From contig OX438744.1 in NCBI GenBank assembly GCA_949316235.1, forward strand, positions 26,647,578-26,711,577: a stretch of 64,000 nucleotides of DNA, written 5' to 3'. This DNA is from Oegoconia quadripuncta. Taxonomy: Eukaryota > Arthropoda > Insecta > Lepidoptera > Autostichidae. Positions within the stretch are counted from its first letter, which is position 1; each line of letters begins with the position of its first letter. Position numbers and translations under genes: made by a program. Shown one piece after another: positions 21,294 to 32,655 of the stretch. The notes beneath the pieces are model-generated. The model was given only the letters and a program-made list of their open reading frames with translations. It ran no database searches and was not told the DNA's origin.

Positions 21294-24200
21294 ATGAGGG
21301 GCAGCAAGCTGGTGCTGAGCGCGCGCCGCTGTGCTGGAGGAGCTCCGACGGCCGTCAGGTGAGCGCTCTCACTTTGCAGTCCATAGTAGTCTTTGGCGCG
21401 GACTTTGTACCGGGACCTTGATACAGGCTGCTCCAATTATATAGAGGACGTGGCGGGCGATATAACTACAAGGTCTTGTTTGTACACTTAACGTAACTAA
21501 TTACAAGGTAGAGGAAGGTCCAAAGTCTGTTATTGTGTAAACAAGTACAGCTGTTCAGCTTGTTACTTAGTGATATTGGTGTCGATTCGGTTGCACACGA
21601 ACTAAACTAAAACCAGATTTAGACTGGTGCTGTCACATTATATTGTTCCAGAGGGAAAAAGACAGACCTACTTTAAAATTGGTTTTAGTTTAGTTTGCGT
21701 ACAACCGAATCGACACTATTGTCTGACTAAAAAATGAAGTATGGACTGTATCTATAAGTACTTTGTGGATTTCAAAAGTATTTTATTGCCCTTCTGTAGT
21801 TTATCCGCCTTGAGCAATGAATGGAAAATAGCTGTTGGGGAAAGATGACAGGAAAATGAAAAGCCTGTGACTGACCTGCCTATACTTTGTGGGTGCTGGT
21901 TCTTAACGGTGGCTTTAGGGTCGAAGTCGTTGGTGTAGAGATGATATGCACGGAATGCGTGAATGCAAAGTTGTAATACAGAGATGGTTACTTACCTTGA
22001 ATTATAAATCTACTGAAGAACTTTTTGTAATTAATGCGTAATTCTGGTATGATATAAAACTTCTTTCTTCTGCCCTACTGTAAAATTATTCCAGATAAAT
22101 CTGCTTCCAATCAAATGATCAAATGCTGTGCACAATTTATACCTACAATGCTATTCAGAATATAACCTAATTAAATATATTAATATAGAGGTATGTATTT
22201 ATGTATACAGGTATCTATCAACTTATATGTATATGTTACTAGATAAATGAAAAATAACATAAGTGCAACAAAGAATTTTGTAGATATATATTATATCCTA
22301 TATATATATATTCAAATATATTTTATATACATATATTATTTACTTATATTTATATATTTATATTTATATACTTACCAAACACTCTACACCCTTAGATGGC
22401 AAAAATTTACTTATTGTACAAATTATATGGGGAAGACATTGTTGTCTGTAACACAGTTTTTAACTACCACAGACAACAAAGCTTCAACAGTTGTGTAATT
22501 TATTTCGGTTCAATAAAATATTGTTATTGTTATTATTATTAATGCGCACGTAGATGTCGCGGATGAAGATGAGATAGAAAGTGGTCTTTAGGAGACGGTG
22601 ATTTATATTAATTTCGCCCTGGGACGGAAGCTGCATCGCAAGCTTGTCCGCCGCCTTTGAACGTAATGATAATAATAATAAAAAAACTAAGGATGGAGTC
22701 TATAGAGGTAGTCAATTGTAAAATAGGGTTTCAGAATTCGGCAGCAAAGGGCACAGCTTAACGACTGGCCTAATCATAGTTCCAGTAGATGCTTTGAGCT
22801 TGATGATTCTGATAACACCGTCAGCGCATGGACAAGTGCGTATCACCCTAGCCTTACACCATGAAGTGGAGGCAATCGAGGATCTTCAACAAGGACCAAG
22901 TCACTGAGTTGGATTGGCGTGGTCTTAGCTAACCACTTGGGGCGTTGTTGAAGTGTGTGTAAATATTCAGATTGCCATCGCTTCCAGAAATGCTGGGTGA
23001 TTTGGCGAAGCAATAACCATTGTTTGAGTATCGGAATGTTAGAATCGACAAGACTGTGTTCAGGTGTGGCTAGAAATGGCTGACCATCAATATCCATCAA
23101 TAGCATTCAACTCTTAACGTTTGCGAAACCCAAACACTAATGTGGTGTAAATCTTGGTGATTGAGGCGATAACGGGGCACAAAATTAGAAAGAAACACTT
23201 TTTTGGCTGCAGTTTGCACCTATGCAGCCATTTAATGATCGATTGGTGTAGATATGTGGGTTATTATGTGTATGTAGGCTTATAATATTTTGTGTTATGT
23301 ATTTATATAGTAGTTGGTAGGTATATGTATTATATCTATTGTAAGTTTATTATTTGGTTATCTTTTAGTTTAGTATTTTTCATTTGCACACAATTTGCCG
23401 CTAAACCCAAATTTACTCCGTTTCCTACTTCAATGCTCAGGTCGCCTGGAAGAGATCTCTTAAAGAGATAAGTCCACCTTTGTACATGACCTATTGTTTG
23501 TACTCGGTTATATGTAATTTTTTAAGAATATTATATAAAAAAAAGTAAATGTACATATTGAATATTCTGATGTCACAGGTTGTAGGTGAGTACAATATTT
23601 GTAAATAGTAATAGAAATACATTTTTTTGTCGTCCAATATGATGTTACAAAATTTGTATAAATTATATGTCAGTAGGGTTAACATTCCTGACTCAGAAAT
23701 TGCTCAATACCTACCCAACCTATTGAACTTAATTCGATTAAAAGATTTTTGTTATATGAGCGTACTCAATAAGGAGTGATGGACGCGAATTAATCAAGTA
23801 GCGTGTACAGGGCGCGGACGCTGAGCACGGAGAGCTCAGGGAGCACGAAGAGCAAGGAGAGGCAGGAGACGAGCGAGAGGAGGCGGGCGGGCGCGCGCCA
23901 CAGCGCCTCCTTCACGCTCAACCTGTTCCGCGGCGTGCTGGAGCCGGCGCAGGTGTTCCCCTTCCCCGACCCGCTGACTGCCGACCAGCGCCAGGTGCTG
24001 ACCGAGCTCGTGCCGCCCGTCGAGAAGTTCTTCCAGGAGGTGAGAAGCGCCACGCTGCTCCCACCCCCCACACTCCGGCATTCGATCTCCCAGTGTAATA
24101 AACTCGATATTGCAATTTTGTTATGTAGGTTAAACATTGGAAGTGCTTTCCAATTTAATTTTTTCTAATAGAAGTGTTTTCCCCGCGACGGAGATATTGT

Positions 24201-27200
24201 AGTCAATAAAATAAATATTATAAAAATATAATAGCTCCGTTACAGCTTCCAATACTATTGAACTGTCTAAACCAGGCTAATCGAGGTGAGTGAGTGAGTC
24301 CTGTTGCACACACTGACCGTCCGTCCTCGTGTTAGATTGCTGCGAGTGCTAGACCGCTTTCACACCATCAGTTTTGCGTCAAACGCACCAATGTAGACAG
24401 TCTAAACATTTCTCAGATACAGATTATTTTCAGGGCTCCTTAAAGACTGAAAAATAAATCGCACTGCCCAGGCGCAGTCCCAACGCCAAAAGTTTTCAAA
24501 CGCTTTCGATATACTATTACAACGTCGGCGTGCGATCGTTACATTTCAGGTGAACGACCCCGCCAAGAACGACGAGCAGGCGCAGATCGAGGAGGGCACG
24601 CTGAGTGCGCTGTGGGAGCTGGGCGCCTTCGGCCTGCAGGTGCCCACGGACCTGGGCGGGCTCGGCCTCAACAACACGCAGTACGCCAGGCTCGTCGAGG
24701 TCGGTCTTCCCTCCCTCCCTCCCCTCCCTGTTCTTGCTATCAGATAGCTAGTAGAGGCATAGTGGAAACAAAAATAATAGTGAACGATCAGCTATGGGGT
24801 GTCGCACGCTGCCGGGAGGGCATTTATTTATTTACATAGAATCAACGACGCTATTGCAAATTCTTATACAGAAAACTACAAAGAAATATGGCGGAAAAGC
24901 TAGCAGTGGTCACATTTACAAAATTATTTCGTCGCGTATAAAAGAGAATATATAACAATATGGCGTCAGCATAGCCAGCCCTCGCAGCGCACGCACCCGT
25001 CGTCACTATGCCTTTTGTTTCCGCCGGGTTGTGGGTAGAGGAGTGAGGTGCCCGTTGGCGCAGGTGGTGGGCGCGCACGACCTGGGCGTGGGCATCACGC
25101 TGGGCGCGCACCAGTCCATCGGCTTCAAGGGCATCCTGCTGTTTGGCACGCCGGCCCAGCGCCGCCGCTACCTGCCGCGCGTCACCAACGGCGAGTACGC
25201 CGCCTTCTGCCTCACCGAGCCCTCCTCGGGCTCCGACGCCGGCTCCATCAAGTGAGCCCTCACCGCCCCCCACCCCACCCCACCCCACCCCGCCCCGGCT
25301 CCCTCTTCCCGCCTCCCCGCCTCCCCGCCTACGTTATAGTATATGACGCTAATACCGTGCGTATGTTGTGTCCAGGTCTCGCGCCGTGCCGTCGGCGGAC
25401 GGGTCCCACTACATACTGAACGGCTCCAAGATCTGGATCAGTAACGGTGGCATCGCGGAGATCATGACGGTGTTCGCGCAGACGCCCGTCGAGCGGGACG
25501 GCAAGACCGTCGACAAGGTGATCCATTCACTCGTTAAGCTCTAGTCGACGACGAAGACATCGTCGTGATCGTAACGAATGCATAAACGGCAAGATGGTCG
25601 TCACTGACTGGTATCTCTGGGAATAGTAAAATCACAATGTCATTATGTTCAAAAAATGTATAAAAATATCCAACTGTAAACAAATCAACCCAAAATGTAT
25701 TAATTCAAAAGGTAAGATAATTGCAACTGTAACACTAACACTAGTACCTGAACAAGGAAAGGCCTGTGTTTTTAATAATATAATCATATCGGTACAAACT
25801 AAAGACCTATAAATACATACTGAATAATTTGCCAATTACTTCAAGACTGGCAATAACTTCTCGTATCTTCTTCACTGTTATCCTTGTACGACAAATATAG
25901 AATTCTTGAAGTAGTTTCTTATCCTACAGTCACATGTGGGAATGGTGGTACCGTATTTGATCTACAGAACTTCTTTATATAGGAATTTAACATAAAGAAG
26001 TAGTCCTAGTAACACGTAAAATCTAGATGAATTTGCATTATTTGTTCCTATGTTGTTAGGGCAAACTATACTATATATTGTTTCATCTTTTGTCAGTAAT
26101 TTGAGTGTTGTATGGAAAACTTTAGTGCGATCTTTATTATAAGTAACGATCGGACTGTTCCTCACAAGATTTATAAAGAAGATCAGTGGGGAAGAGAAAT
26201 TAACGAAAATATAGACCTTTATGCTATGATATGCTGCCGTGAGCTAATTTCAAAATAAAATTAAGAACAAGGTAGGGTCTCAAATACTTCGTTGGGGATT
26301 TCCAAAATTTGTGTTTTTTTGGTCAGAGAATATTGTCTATTTTTATGTATTGGGTACGCCCGTGTAGGTGCACGAGTGTGCAATAGCATGGGAATGGAAA
26401 CGGTATCAAAAGCCTTAACAGTCAAGGAATATGATCGTGATATCTGCCAATCCCGCATTGCTCGTCACGGTCATAACGTGTCCTCCCCACTCGTTGACGT
26501 GAGTTTTATCCTAGATTTAGTAGGTATACGTAGTTGCAAGTGTTTCCAATTTTTTATTATAGTTTATTTTTTAATAAGCAGACGCAGGATTTATTAGCTC
26601 GGTCCTTCCTACTGAGCTAATAAATCCCGTCCACGGAAACTCCCCGTCCAAACTCGTGCCGCAATTTAATTTCCGTCATAAAATGCGGCACGACCTCCGG
26701 CGGGAGTGATGAGACGCTCGACCCGGCCGCAGGTGACGGCCTTCATCGTGGAGCGCTCGTTCGGCGGGGTGACGTCGGGGCCGGCCGAGCACAAGATGGG
26801 CATCAAGTGCTCCAACACGGCCGAGGTGTACTACGAGGACGTGCGCGTGCCCGCCGACAACGTGCTGGGCGCGCCGGGCGACGGGTTCAAGGTGGCCATG
26901 AACATCCTCAACAACGGCCGCTTCGGCATGGCGGCGGCGCTGGCCGGCACGCAGCGCGCGGCGCTGGCGGCGGCGGCCGGCCACGCCGCCACGCGCTCGC
27001 AGTTCGGCGCCGCGCTGGCCAGCTTCGGCGCCGTGCGCGACAAGCTGGCTCGCATGGCGCTGCTGCACTACGTCACCGAGACGCTCGCGTACTGCGTCAG
27101 CGGCAACATGGACCAGGGCGCCCAGGACTACCATCTGGAGGCGGCCATCAGCAAGGTATCTACCCTGCGACGGCCTCCGTCGCATCCAATCAAAAATGCT

Positions 27201-29317
27201 TTATTTTGTAGGTACACAGGGTACACTTAAAATAGTCAAATTTTACATTTTTAAAGCTCCTGCTTGTTCAAAAGGCAATTTTGCCCTGAGAATGTTGCTG
27301 TGCCTACACGAGGTCGTTATTGATACAGTACACTATAATGTCGGCTCGTTTTTGTAAAACAAAGATTATATTTATATCCGCAGTATTTCCCCACAGCAAG
27401 ATACCGTAAGACATGAGGCTATGGAAATAACTAAAATATATTAATCTAGCAGTATTTACGTCCGATATTAGTCTAATTTTTATGACTGCATACGCTGCAG
27501 ATCTGAGCTTCTTCGCCAATTTATGGATATGAGGACCCCATTGTAATTTGGCGTCCAAAGTAATGCCCAAAAATACAGTGGAATCAACTCAATCCTAGAG
27601 TGTCATTTTTTATCATTATATTTGTGGGCACCTCCTGGACATTAGACAGTACAAATTTGACACATGTAGTTTTTTTTCTCATTAAGTAACAAATTATTTG
27701 CCGTAAACCATTCTAGTATTTGAGAAATAGCGTTGTTCACGTCGTCATACTTTAATTTTAAACAATGCAGAGGCATCGTCAGCAAACAATACTATTTTAT
27801 GTTTATCCTTTACAAGGATTGGCAAGTCGTTTATGTAAACCAAAAACAAAAATGGTCCTAGAATGGAGCCTTGTGGGACGCCCATACAGACTGTTGACCT
27901 TGACGATGTCGAACTAGGTTATTTAAATAAGAATTCAGAAGAACTTGTTAAGAAGACGAAATGGTTACACCACTAGCATGATATTAATATATGAAGAGTT
28001 ATAGTCTTAGTTTTATAAATTTTATGTACAACTTTTCGGCCTTATTATACTGTAACTTGTTCTCTATGCCTAATAAAATAAAAAAGAAGGCAGAGAGCAT
28101 GCCTGGTTCACCATAATTGAAATGTCATGTTGAATACAATCAAAGGCCTCGGACAAGTCTTAGAATAATCCACTTGCATCCCGCGCATCTCCCCAACCAC
28201 CTCCTTCAGTTGTTGAGCCTAGTAAAACCGAATTGCTTATATGCCATTGGATTGGTACTGTAAAAATAAGTGAACAACCGATTGAATATGCGCGTGTGTG
28301 CAGGTGTTCGCGTCGGAGTCTGCGTGGAGCGGCGTGGACGAGGCCATCCAGATCCTGGGCGGCATGGGCTTCATGCGCGCCGCCGGCCTGGAGCGGGTGC
28401 TCCGGGACCTACGCGTGTTCCGCATCTTCGAGGGTACCAACGACATCCTACGCCTCTTCATAGCGCTCACAGGTCACTATCACTCCCTCACTTCGATGGC
28501 CGCAGCTCTCACTCACTCTCCATGTCCAAATACTCGAACGCTTCCCAACTCACACCGGTCCGTCGCTTCGAACGGCCGCGGCACGAGAGGGTCGGCATCG
28601 TATCTAAGTCGGCACCCAATCGGGCCGCGACACGAGGCCGAGTCCCATAGCCGTAGTTCGGAACGCGGTCCGAGTCGCTAAGGTCGTTCCCCGCCCGTCC
28701 CGCAGGCATCCAGTTCGCCGGCTCGCACCTGCAGGAGCTGCAGCGCGCGTTCCGGAACCCCGCGGCCAATCTCGGCCTCGTGTTCAGCGAGGGCGCGCGC
28801 CGGGCCTCCGCCGCCGTGGGGCTCCCCCCCCGCCCCCGCGGGCCCGACCCGCAGCGCCTCGTGCTGCCCGCGCTGCGCCCCGCCGCCGCCGAGCTGGCCG
28901 CCTGCGTCGCGCTGCACGGCGACACCGTGGAGCACGTGCTGCGCAGGTGGGTGTGGTTCCTCCTCCTTCCCCCTCCCCCCTCGCCCCCCTAACCGTTGCT
29001 GACCGCCGCATTCGGCCCCCCGCAGGTACGGGCGCGGCGTGGTGGAGGAGCAGCAGGTGCTGGGACGGCTGGCGCAGGCCGCCATCGACGCGTACACGAC
29101 GGCCGCCGTGCTGGCGCGCGCGTCGCGGCCCGAGGCCGAGGCGCACGAGGCGGCGCTGGCCGAGGCGTGGGCGGGCGAGGCGCTGGCCCGCCTGCCGCGC
29201 GACCTGGCCGCGGCCCGCGCCCCGCTCGCGCTGCAGCAGGACGAGCGTCTGCGCGCGCTGGGCGCCGCCGTGGCGGCCGCGGGCGGCGCGCTCACCTCCA
29301 ACCCGCTGCGGCTGTGA
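21294..29317 (+). CDS. ACADVL: Very-long-chain acyl-CoA dehydrogenase, mitochondrial
   Basis: ACADVL carries out the first FAD-dependent step of mitochondrial beta-oxidation of long acyl-CoAs, at the inner membrane. Nine exons join in phase: 21294-21358, 23811-24039, 24550-24699, 25064-25251, 25376-25517, 26733-27155, 28304-28472, 28706-28946 and 29026-29317, giving 632 residues (human 655). The N-terminus is a mitochondrial presequence rich in Arg and Ser without acids ([16 protein letters not shown]). Landmarks are '[15 protein letters not shown]', 'SKIWISNGG', '[16 protein letters not shown]', '[20 protein letters not shown]' and '[14 protein letters not shown]', where Glu442 is the expected catalytic base. 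The C-terminal domain that distinguishes VLCAD from soluble dehydrogenases is present and ends 'TSNPLRL'. Coding GC is very high. Introns hold a MITE, a BEL/Pao relic and a non-LTR fragment. The last codons are copied in tandem after the stop. Confidence 0.94.
21579..21716. mobile_element. MITE with 36-bp terminal inverted repeats
   Basis: The ends are GTGTCGATTCGGTTG and its reverse complement, and the inverted similarity covers about 36 bp, including 'AACTAAACTAAAACCA'. TATTG occurs on both sides (21574-21578 and 21717-21721), a probable 5-bp target duplication. It lies in ACADVL intron 1, and the 138-bp element has no ORF. Confidence 0.75.
22735..23110 (-). pseudogene. BEL/Pao LTR retrotransposon, C-terminal pol remnant
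   Basis: The minus strand encodes the post-integrase region typical of BEL/Pao: '[20 protein letters not shown]', 'TLQQRPKW', '[17 protein letters not shown]', then in another frame '[16 protein letters not shown]' and 'RPVVKLCPL'. A frameshift near 22843 separates the two parts. No LTR is seen nearby, so it is an isolated relic in ACADVL intron 1. Confidence 0.75.
23395..23530 (+). mobile_element. Non-LTR 3' UTR tail
   Basis: 'TCGCCTGGAAGAGATCTCTT' followed by 'AAAGAGATAAGTCCACC' and 'TTTGTACATGACC' is a frequent lepidopteran non-LTR 3' end. A second, more diverged copy is at 62745-62875. Only the tail is present. Confidence 0.5.
27300..27905 (-). pseudogene. Non-LTR reverse transcriptase fragment (family Z) in ACADVL intron 6
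   Basis: The minus strand encodes '[18 protein letters not shown]', '[20 protein letters not shown]' and 'WGNTAD', nearly identical to the element at 41595-43862. Going upstream on the minus strand (to about 27890) the '[10 protein letters not shown]' block and a degenerate YADD region follow. Frameshifts and stops break the frame. This is a 5'- and 3'-truncated copy. Confidence 0.75.
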
Positions 29318-29477
29318 GCCCCGCCCCGCCCCCAGCTCGCCCCGCCCTGCCCCGCTGCAGCAGGACGAGCTTTTGCGCGCGCTGGGCGCCGCCGTGGCGG
29401 CCGCGGGCGGCGCGCTCACCTCCAACCCGCTGCGGCTGTGAGCCCCGCCCCGTCCCCAGCTGGCCCCGCCCCGTCCC
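29230..29477 (+). repeat. Tandem duplication (period 124 bp) of ACADVL 3' coding end
   Basis: The block 29230-29353 ('CTGCAGCAGGACGAGC' to 'AACCCGCTGCGGCTGTGA' and the first 3' UTR bases) recurs at 29354-29477 with few changes. The second copy re-encodes the last 29 or so residues and the stop, but it lies downstream of the real TGA at 29315-29317 and has no splice acceptor at its start. Confidence 0.85.
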
Positions 29478-29545
29478 CAGCTGGCCCCGCCCCGTCCCCA
29501 GCTGGCCCCGCCCCGTCCCCAGCTCGCCCCGCCCCGTCCCAGCTC
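29454..29545 (+). repeat. 19-bp minisatellite in ACADVL 3' UTR
   Basis: Four to five copies of a unit 'CCCCAGCTGGCCCCGCCCCGT' (shown with overlap) run in direct tandem, the last copies having CTCG for CTGG. It grew next to the duplicated exon end, which carries one diverged unit itself. Confidence 0.8.
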
Positions 29546-30009
29546 GCTCGGAATCTCCGCCCCGCGGCCGCCCGACGCCGGCCGTCGATAGCTGCGATCG
29601 TGTTAAGTTTTCGAAGTTATTTATTTTGAATACATAGTATATTTTTGTGATGAGATCCTTAGTTTTCTTTTGAAGAGCCTCCCGACTGTTTTTTTATCAC
29701 GTATGGAGACACATTTGACAAATTACGTGCGTTCTTGAATCGACAATCTACATAGGTAATAGAGATACAATCTGCAACGCACGCAGCTCACGTGTTTACG
29801 TGAAAGATCTCCACCAGTTGTGAATGTATAGAATAAGCGTGTATAAATAGTGAAGATGTAAATTAGTCTAGCGAGTGAACAACACTACTGTTAAATCATG
29901 CTCATGTTCGCGTGGTGTCTCCGTTTTTCTTAAACGACATAGTTACTCGCCGAGTGCCGGGTTACGTGATAAACGTCGCGAATGTAGCACCAACACAATT
30001 ATCTGCGGC
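29546..30009. other. ACADVL 3' flank, nothing further recognised
   Basis: GC content falls sharply after about 29600. No canonical AATAAA is seen in the first 200 bp; 'GAATACATAG' near 29627 is a possible variant signal. No other feature is recognised. Confidence 0.4.
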
Positions 30010-30017
30010 GCGCTGGA

Positions 30018-30899
30018 CAGAGGTGTGACTTATCTAAGATACAAGTATCTGAAATACGGATACAAGATGCAAGATACGTATTTTCATTTTGTATCTAAAA
30101 TACTTTTTAAAAAATCATTTTGTATCTTGTATTTAAATATATTTTGTTTGGTATCTTAGTATTTTATAAATACTTTTTCTGATAAAATACTTTTAGTAAT
30201 ATATTAGTAGAAATATATAAAATAAATGCGTAAAATTGAGCATGTCATTATTAGTCCAACATCACATTGGTAGATGGCGACTCTTTCTTTGCACTGCACT
30301 GGCCTGTATCTATACAAGATGTGGCAAATGCACAAGTCGTGCGAGCCAAACAATTAAAAAAAAAAAACTGAAATGTAATTTCATTTGAGAAGATGACCGC
30401 CTTTTTGTATATATTACATTACATAAAGCGGATATAATAGAGAAGAGGCCTATTCTCCAATATTGATTTAGTAGAGGGTTTTGTTTTAAATAAAATAAAT
30501 ACCCATTGATCAATAAAAAAATATCAGTTGGGGATTTTTTAAGTTATTTACGAATAATTCGTAAATAACTTAATGTTAAGTTATTTACATACGTAAATAA
30601 CATTAAGTTATTTACGAATAAATCGTGTTATGTTATGTAACGTGTGTGTTATGTTATCGTGTTATGCTCGTGTTACGTCAATTAAGAAAAATAAACTTAG
30701 AATTCATTAAAATAAAATCTTGTTTTCTTACAAAAGTATTTGTATCTTAAGAAGTATTTAGAAGATACGTACTTGGTATTTAGTATTTCAGATACTATTC
30801 TCGAAAGTATTTTGTATCTGGTATCTGAAATACTTTATTTAAAAGTATCTTGCATTTTGTATTGCAGATACTTTGTACAGGGTATTTTGTACATCTCTG
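30018..30899. mobile_element. hAT-like non-autonomous transposon with subterminal repeats
   Basis: The ends are CAGAGGTGTG and CATCTCTG (inverse CAGAGATG). GCGCTGGA flanks both sides exactly (30010-30017 and 30900-30907), an 8-bp target duplication. Both flanks of the interior (30030-30200 and 30735-30890) are packed with 'AGTATCT', 'AGATAC' and 'GTATTT' words in both orientations, as in transposase-binding arrays. The middle has tandem palindromes at 30539-30615. No transposase ORF. Confidence 0.82.
30539..30615. repeat. Tandem palindromes inside the hAT-like element
   Basis: 'TAAGTTATTTACGAAT', one A, then its exact reverse complement, followed by 'GTTATTTAC' and 'GTAAATAAC' around a 4-nt centre and a further 'TAAGTTATTTACGAAT'. 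It looks like local inverted expansion of one 16-bp word. Confidence 0.8.
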
Positions 30900-31118
30900 G
30901 CGCTGGAGCAGACAGGTAACCAGCATCAGCATACCAGGAGTAATCGCGCACCCGGCAGCTACAACTTGCATTGCTCTGAGCTTCGGAGCATACGTCAGCA
31001 TTCATAAGTAGTACCTAGCCGCATTCAAGCAAGACCTTTCCTTATTAAATTAGACAGCAATATCATGCATAATGGCTGCCTTAATTGCACGTCAAGCATT
31101 TTAGAGGAGATTTTAACT

Positions 31119-31437
31119 GCCTCCATGGCTCAATGTGAACAACATTGGGTTTACGATTCGGAGGTCGCGGGTTCGATCCCCAGCGGGGTACATGTTTAAA
31201 TACTCGGTTTGGTTGGTGGTAGGGCATTTTAAAATGTCCGCCTGGCTAGCTACCACCATCTTATCTAAATCTGCCGCCAAGCAGCAATGTTAATAGCATT
31301 GTTGTGTTCCGGTTGTCAGAGATAAGATAGCCAGTCCCCCAAATGTGTTGGGGTTTCCGGATCAGTACGCTTCCACCTTCAACCTCATCTTCACTTAACA
31401 TCAGATGTGATAAAGTCAAGTACAAACCCGTCGTACA
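31119..31437 (+). mobile_element. tRNA-headed SINE, family B, near full length
   Basis: The head 'CTCCATGGCTCAATGTGAAC' and B box 'GGTTCGATCCCCAGC' are followed by 'GGTTGGTGGTAGGGCAT', 'TCTGCCGCCAAGCAGCAATG' and 'GACAACCGG' in inverse sense, with the tail near 'ACCCGTCGTACA'. Closest in the window to the copy at 32365. Confidence 0.85.
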
Positions 31438-31689
31438 TTTATCATTTATCCCAAAAATATCTTTATTTTAATAAAGATTGGTATATATATAAAAAATAAA
31501 GATATTATTGGGATCAAATATTGTGATCCCAAAAATATCTTTAATATTTGATTTCTCTAAGAAACCTGAGATATGTCAAACGAGCAAGCAGTTCAGTAAT
31601 ATTTGCAATCTTCCTGAGAAAACCTTCCACCTCAATTCAAGAATCAAAAATATTGTTATTCCAAGGACTAAGAATTATGTACTTGTCTA

Positions 31690-31790
31690 TTATATTATAA
31701 CAAGGGAGATTGGAGATCTTGTGGGAGGCCTTTGTCCAGCAGTGGACGTCTTTCGGTTGATGAAAGAAAGAAAGAAAGTATTTATTTGGA
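31690..31790 (+). mobile_element. RTE-type 3' tail
   Basis: 'GGGAGGCCTTTGTCCAGCAG' then 'TGGACGTCTTTCGG' and a GAAA-rich end. Same tail motif as 16790-16850. Short, 5'-truncated. Confidence 0.6.
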
Positions 31791-31849
31791 TTTCTGTTAT
31801 AAAGAAGTATACGTAAATTTACAATACCTAAATCCAAAAAGGTCTCCAC

Positions 31850-32200
31850 TCAGCATGTGTCGGGTTATTGGTTGGTTGATCGAAGGTCTCAGCACAAGTC
31901 CATTTGCTCTGATGTACGGCTACTGTTATTTATATTGTATATTAACTTCAAAAAAGTCCTCTACTGTACTTTGGAACGAAGCACTCTTGAGTACGCAACG
32001 CAAATATGGAAACCTATTTATTTAAAATACCTATATCAATCATATTGAAAGCATCCAAAGGTCTCTTGAATGCCTGTTTTCGTACTAAAGACGAGCACAG
32101 TTCTACAGAAATTTATGTTCAAGGTTATGATTTATTCGATCAAAAGCTTTACTATAGTCGGTATAAACAACATCTACTTGGTGACGATTGTCCATAGTTT
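31850..32200 (+). pseudogene. Possible decayed non-LTR RT fragment
   Basis: Around 31970-32060 the plus strand reads 'LEYATQIWKPIYLKY', resembling the region after the RT palm in Jockey-type enzymes. The frame is broken and the rest unrecognisable. Low certainty. Confidence 0.3.
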
Positions 32201-32364
32201 GCGTCAAATAGTCAAAGGAGTACTAAGTTGGAAGTGGAGGATCGCCCTTTCAGGACGCCATGCGCCATGCTGACAAGGGCTAAATGTGTGTTGTAACCAA
32301 AGAGTATAGTAACTATTTACCGAGGTTGTAACGAGGAATATAATCTGATTATAGACCCATTTAA

Positions 32365-32655
32365 CCGTCTCCGTGCATGGCTCGATGTAAACAACATTGG
32401 GTTTGCGATTCGGAGGTCGCGGGTTCGATCCCCAGCGGGGTGCATGTTTAAGTATTCGGTCTGGTTGGTGGTAGGGCATTTTAAATGTCCGCCTGGCTAG
32501 CTACCACCACCTTTTCTAAATCTGCCGCCAAGCAGCAAATGTTAATAGCATTGTTGTGTTCCGGTTGTCAGAGATAAGATAGCCAGTCCCCCAAATGTGT
32601 TGGGTTTTCCGGGTCAGGTGTGATTGAGGTCAAGTACGAACCCATCGTGCATAAA
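32365..32655 (+). mobile_element. tRNA-headed SINE, family B
   Basis: The head is 'CGTCTCCGTGCATGGCTCGA' and the B box 'GGTTCGATCCCCAGC', with the same body as the copy at 31119. It ends in an A-rich tail at about 32655. The adjacent minus-strand Jockey remnant begins directly after it. Confidence 0.85.

Noticed and set aside
28784..29441. Long open frames (over 200 codons) on both strands over the ACADVL 3' exons
   Set aside because: They are a by-product of extreme GC content, which removes stop codons. Only the frame with VLCAD similarity and correct splice phases is real.
30539..30615. Telomere or satellite array
   Set aside because: The repeated words are palindromic TAAGTTATTTACGAAT units inside a TSD-flanked hAT-like element, not TTAGG-type repeats.
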